A stretch of 6,837 nucleotides of DNA from Streptomyces katrae. GTDB taxonomy: Bacteria; Actinomycetota; Actinomycetes; Streptomycetales; Streptomycetaceae. Location: positions 1-6,837 of the forward strand of contig NZ_JZWV01000900.1 of NCBI RefSeq assembly GCF_000966975.1, in the 5' to 3' direction. The notes beneath the pieces are model-generated. The model saw only the letters and a list, made by a program, of their open reading frames with translations. It did no database searches and was not told the origin of the DNA. Numbering within the stretch: position 1 is the stretch's first letter; every line of letters starts with the position of its first letter. The position numbers and the translations under genes are program-made. Positions 5,224 through 6,837 of the stretch are shown here, one piece after another.

Positions 5224-5449
5224 CCCGGCGGGCTTCGGAACGCCCTCAGCCCTCACCCCTTTCCCGCGGTCTGTAAAAGGACACAAGGGCGCACCTATCC
5301 CCGGCACCACCCCGCAGTGCAAGCAGCGAGCAGAGAGATGCAGGGAAGAGGGAGGACGAGAGCCGTAACGGCGCTCACGCTCCCGGGCGTCGGGAGACCA
5401 CCCACGGGCAGGCGCCGGGAACCGCGCATTCGTCAGGCAGAGTGTGTCG

Positions 5450-5983
5450 ATGAGCACCGACCTGCCCTTCTTCCGTTATCACCCGGATCCTCTCGCGACC
5501 GGGTCCCTCCGCGCGGCCACTGAGACGTGCGTCTGCTGCAAGCGCGACAGGGGGTGGATCTACACGGCCACCTTCTACACCGCTCGCGATGTAGACGGAC
5601 GGTTCTGCCCGTGGTGCATCGCGGACGGGAGCGCTGCCGACCGCTTCGCCGGTGAATTCACCGACCCCTACGGGCTCGACGGTGTCGGCGAGGACGTCTT
5701 GCACGAGGTCACTCGCCGCACCCCCGGTTTCCACGCCTGGCAGGATCCGCACTGGCTCGTCCACTGCCAGGACGCGGCCGCCTTCGTGGGCGAGGTCGGA
5801 TACCCCGAGCTGGCGGCGCATCCGGAAGCTCTCGACCAGCTACGGACCGACCTGCGCCTCGACGGCTGGCATGACGAGACCCGGCTTGAGCTCTTCCTGA
5901 CCAGCTTGGGCCAAGGGGCGACCGCCATGCTCTTCCGCTGCACCGCCTGCGGCACCCACCTCGCCTACGCCGACCCGTCCTGA
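5450..5983 (+). CDS. CbrC family (UPF0167) protein
   Basis: The 177-residue product matches the CbrC/UPF0167 family along its length: LPFFRYHPDPLATGSL at the start, WIYTATFYTA, then FCPWCIADG, GEFTDPYGLD, RTPGFHAWQDPHWLVHC and a C-terminal RCTACGTHLAYAD. Three CxxC pairs (Cys27/Cys30, Cys53/Cys56, Cys164/Cys167) suggest zinc binding. The E. coli member CbrC is a CreBC-regulated protein linked to colicin E2 resistance; the biochemical role is not established, and transfer of that role to an actinomycete is inference. The ATG at 5450 has GAG seven bases upstream; a GTG at 5444 with AGG six bases upstream is an alternative adding two residues. The gene is alone, 226 bases after the cupin gene, in a gap with no clear promoter, and a hairpin follows the stop. 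Confidence 0.85.
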   Translation: MSTDLPFFRYHPDPLATGSLRAATETCVCCKRDRGWIYTATFYTARDVDGRFCPWCIADGSAADRFAGEFTDPYGLDGVGEDVLHEVTRRTPGFHAWQDPHWLVHCQDAAAFVGEVGYPELAAHPEALDQLRTDLRLDGWHDETRLELFLTSLGQGATAMLFRCTACGTHLAYADPS

Positions 5984-5992
5984 AGACCGTAA

Positions 5993-6031
5993 GGGCGGAG
6001 CGCTCCCTCCCGCCCCGGGCTGCCGGCCCGG
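5993..6031 (+). terminator. Terminator-like double hairpin after the CbrC gene
   Basis: GGGCGGAG (5993-6000) pairs with CTCCCGCCC (6007-6015) with one bulged base, ten bases after the stop. A second hairpin, CCGGGC (6015-6020) with GCCCGG (6026-6031), follows at once. No U-run is present, which is usual in Streptomyces. Confidence 0.6.
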
Positions 6032-6110
6032 CCCCGTCCGACAGCACTCCGGCGCGGATCAACCACTGTGAAGGCGATGAGGACCCGGGCGAACCGTGCC
6101 ACTGGGACGT

Positions 6111-6138
6111 GTCAGTGAGTGAATCTGGTGTCACTGAC
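6111..6138 (+). promoter_or_regulatory. Candidate operator: perfect 8-bp inverted repeat
   Basis: GTCAGTGA (6111-6118) and TCACTGAC (6131-6138) are exact reverse complements 12 bases apart. The repeat ends eight bases before the TG of a promoter-like extended -10 (6147-6155). The downstream gene encodes a ribbon-helix-helix-like protein, a class that often represses its own promoter at such repeats. Confidence 0.55.
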
Positions 6139-6146
6139 CTGACTGT

Positions 6147-6155
6147 TGCTAGCCT
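6147..6155 (+). promoter_or_regulatory. Candidate extended -10 promoter element
   Basis: TGCTAGCCT fits TGnTAnnnT. No good -35 is seen, and the inverted repeat at 6111-6138 occupies the -35 area. A start of transcription near 6162 would give a leader of about 50 bases to the ATG at 6211. Confidence 0.4.
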
Positions 6156-6210
6156 CGGTCGCGGAGAGCGCCCGGCCGGTGCCCGGGCCCACCTGGAGGA
6201 GCCCGCCCCC

Positions 6211-6603
6211 ATGACCCGCACCCGCCGCAACCTCTGGTTGCACAAGGGGAACTACCGGCGCCTGGCCGACGGCGACACGTTCCTGACCCCCTCGCAACTC
6301 CTCGAGCTGCTCCTGACCGGCTACATCGAGGGCCACATCGGAGTCACCGTGCCGGAGCGCGCCTCGCGTGCGCCCGGCCGCGGCCGCGTCGTCGTCGCCC
6401 TCGACGACGACGTGTTCGCCCGAGTCGAGGCCGGAGCCGGCGAGGGCCGTACCTCCCTCGTCATCGACACCCTCATCGAGGCGTACCTCGCGGGAGGCAT
6501 CACCATCACCCTCCACGCCACCACCGACGCCACCCAGCGCGCCGCCACCCTCACCGTCGAACCCGTCGAACCGCCCGCCGAGAACGACGCCGCCGCAGCC
6601 TGA
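6211..6603 (+). CDS. Small protein with two tandem ribbon-helix-helix-like halves
   Basis: The ATG at 6211 has GGAGGAG (6195-6201) nine bases upstream; earlier in-frame starts near 6109 overlap the candidate operator and promoter, so I reject them. The 130-residue product has two similar halves: residues 7-47 (NLWLHKGNYRRLADGD, then LTPSQLLELLLTGYIEG, then IGVTV) and 60-101 (VVVALDDDVFARVEAG, then RTSLVIDTLIEAYLAG, then ITITL). Each reads as a strand, two helices and a closing strand, as in ribbon-helix-helix DNA-binding proteins, which normally dimerise; here one chain may supply both units. Residues 110-130 are an acidic, alanine-rich tail. I do not recognise a named family. The next gene follows after 18 bases, so they form an operon. 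Such pairs occur on plasmids and integrative elements and as toxin-antitoxin modules, but this is inference. Confidence 0.75.
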   Translation: MTRTRRNLWLHKGNYRRLADGDTFLTPSQLLELLLTGYIEGHIGVTVPERASRAPGRGRVVVALDDDVFARVEAGAGEGRTSLVIDTLIEAYLAGGITITLHATTDATQRAATLTVEPVEPPAENDAAAA

Positions 6604-6621
6604 CCCGGAAGGAGCACCACC

Positions 6622-6837
6622 GTGAGCGCCCTGCCCCAGCAACACGAGCCCGAGCCCCTGCCCCGTACCGCCAACGCCATCGCCGCCGCCCTGAACCCCA
6701 CCCGCAAGGGCACCTTCCTCGAGGAACTGCTCGCCGCCCAGGCCGGCGCCGACATGCTCGCAGTGATGGACCGCTGGTACCTGCGGGCCGTCGCCGACTC
6801 CACCCGCACCGACGCCGACCGCCCCCAGTCCGCCGCC
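6622..6837 (+). CDS. Small protein of unknown function (partial, cut by the window end)
   Basis: A GTG at 6622 has AAGGAG (6609-6614) seven bases upstream, and the frame stays open for 72 codons to the window edge. Nearly every codon ends in G or C, as in the preceding gene. The protein starts MSALPQQHEPEPLPRT and continues NAIAAALNPTRKGTFLEELL, then AAQAGADMLAVMDRWYLRAV. This reads as a mostly helical domain with a conserved-looking tryptophan (Trp54). It resembles in pattern small actinobacterial proteins found beside antitoxins, but I cannot assign a family with confidence. It is the second gene of the operon starting at 6211, so a role with the ribbon-helix-helix-like protein is likely. 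Confidence 0.75.
   Translation, partial: MSALPQQHEPEPLPRTANAIAAALNPTRKGTFLEELLAAQAGADMLAVMDRWYLRAVADSTRTDADRPQSAA

Noticed and set aside
4789..5457. A 222-codon minus-strand open frame across the cupin gene
   Set aside because: The plus-strand frame carries both complete cupin motifs and a ribosome site, so the minus frame is its shadow.
6112..6645. Minus-strand glycine-rich open frame opposite the ribbon-helix-helix-like gene
   Set aside because: Composition is typical of antisense to GC-rich coding DNA; no motifs or ribosome site.

Overview
The window looks like an accessory stretch of a high-GC actinomycete chromosome, most likely Streptomyces. The evidence is the strongly G/C-ending codons, the GGAGG-type ribosome binding sites, and a type I-E CRISPR repeat of the kind common in actinobacteria. 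The assignment rests on sequence character alone.

Layout. Positions 1-564 hold the tail of an unknown gene, overlapped by 4 nt by an Imm21-like polymorphic-toxin immunity gene that is broken by a frameshift. Positions 565-1277 carry no intact gene; they hold a hairpin, a coding-like minus-strand remnant and an AT-richer leader-like tail. Positions 1278-1726 are a small type I-E CRISPR array of eight repeats with 31-32 nt spacers. No cas gene is present. The leader-side repeat has lost six bases inside its hairpin and handle.

Positions 1726-2951 are the most interesting part. A segment of about 1.2 kb is bounded by 23-bp imperfect inverted repeats and by clusters of a TGTCACC/GGTGACA motif. 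It carries one clear gene, for a small secreted three-repeat beta-trefoil (ricin-B-like) protein, and no transposase. Just outside the right end, a repeat tail (GACCCC) lies exactly 32 nt before a perfect CRISPR repeat at 2990-3018. The simplest reading is that a non-autonomous mobile element landed in a repeat and split one array in two, possibly duplicating GACCC. A decayed repeat at 3061-3089 ends the array, and 3090-3779 shows no convincing gene.

Positions 3780-5223 hold a divergent pair: a minus-strand AraC-family regulator with an N-terminal DJ-1/PfpI-like domain, and a plus-strand single-domain cupin. They share a 52-nt gap containing a perfect inverted repeat over the cupin ribosome binding site. 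Positions 5450-5983 encode a CbrC/UPF0167 family protein with three CxxC pairs, followed by a terminator-like hairpin. Positions 6111-6837 look like the start of an operon: a candidate operator and extended -10, a small protein built of two similar ribbon-helix-helix-like halves, and a second small gene cut by the window edge.

The genes do not form one pathway. The common theme is conflict and mobility: immunity relic, CRISPR relic, mobile-element-like segment, a member of the family named for colicin E2 resistance, and a small DNA-binding-type operon. A mostly decaying island is the best overall reading.
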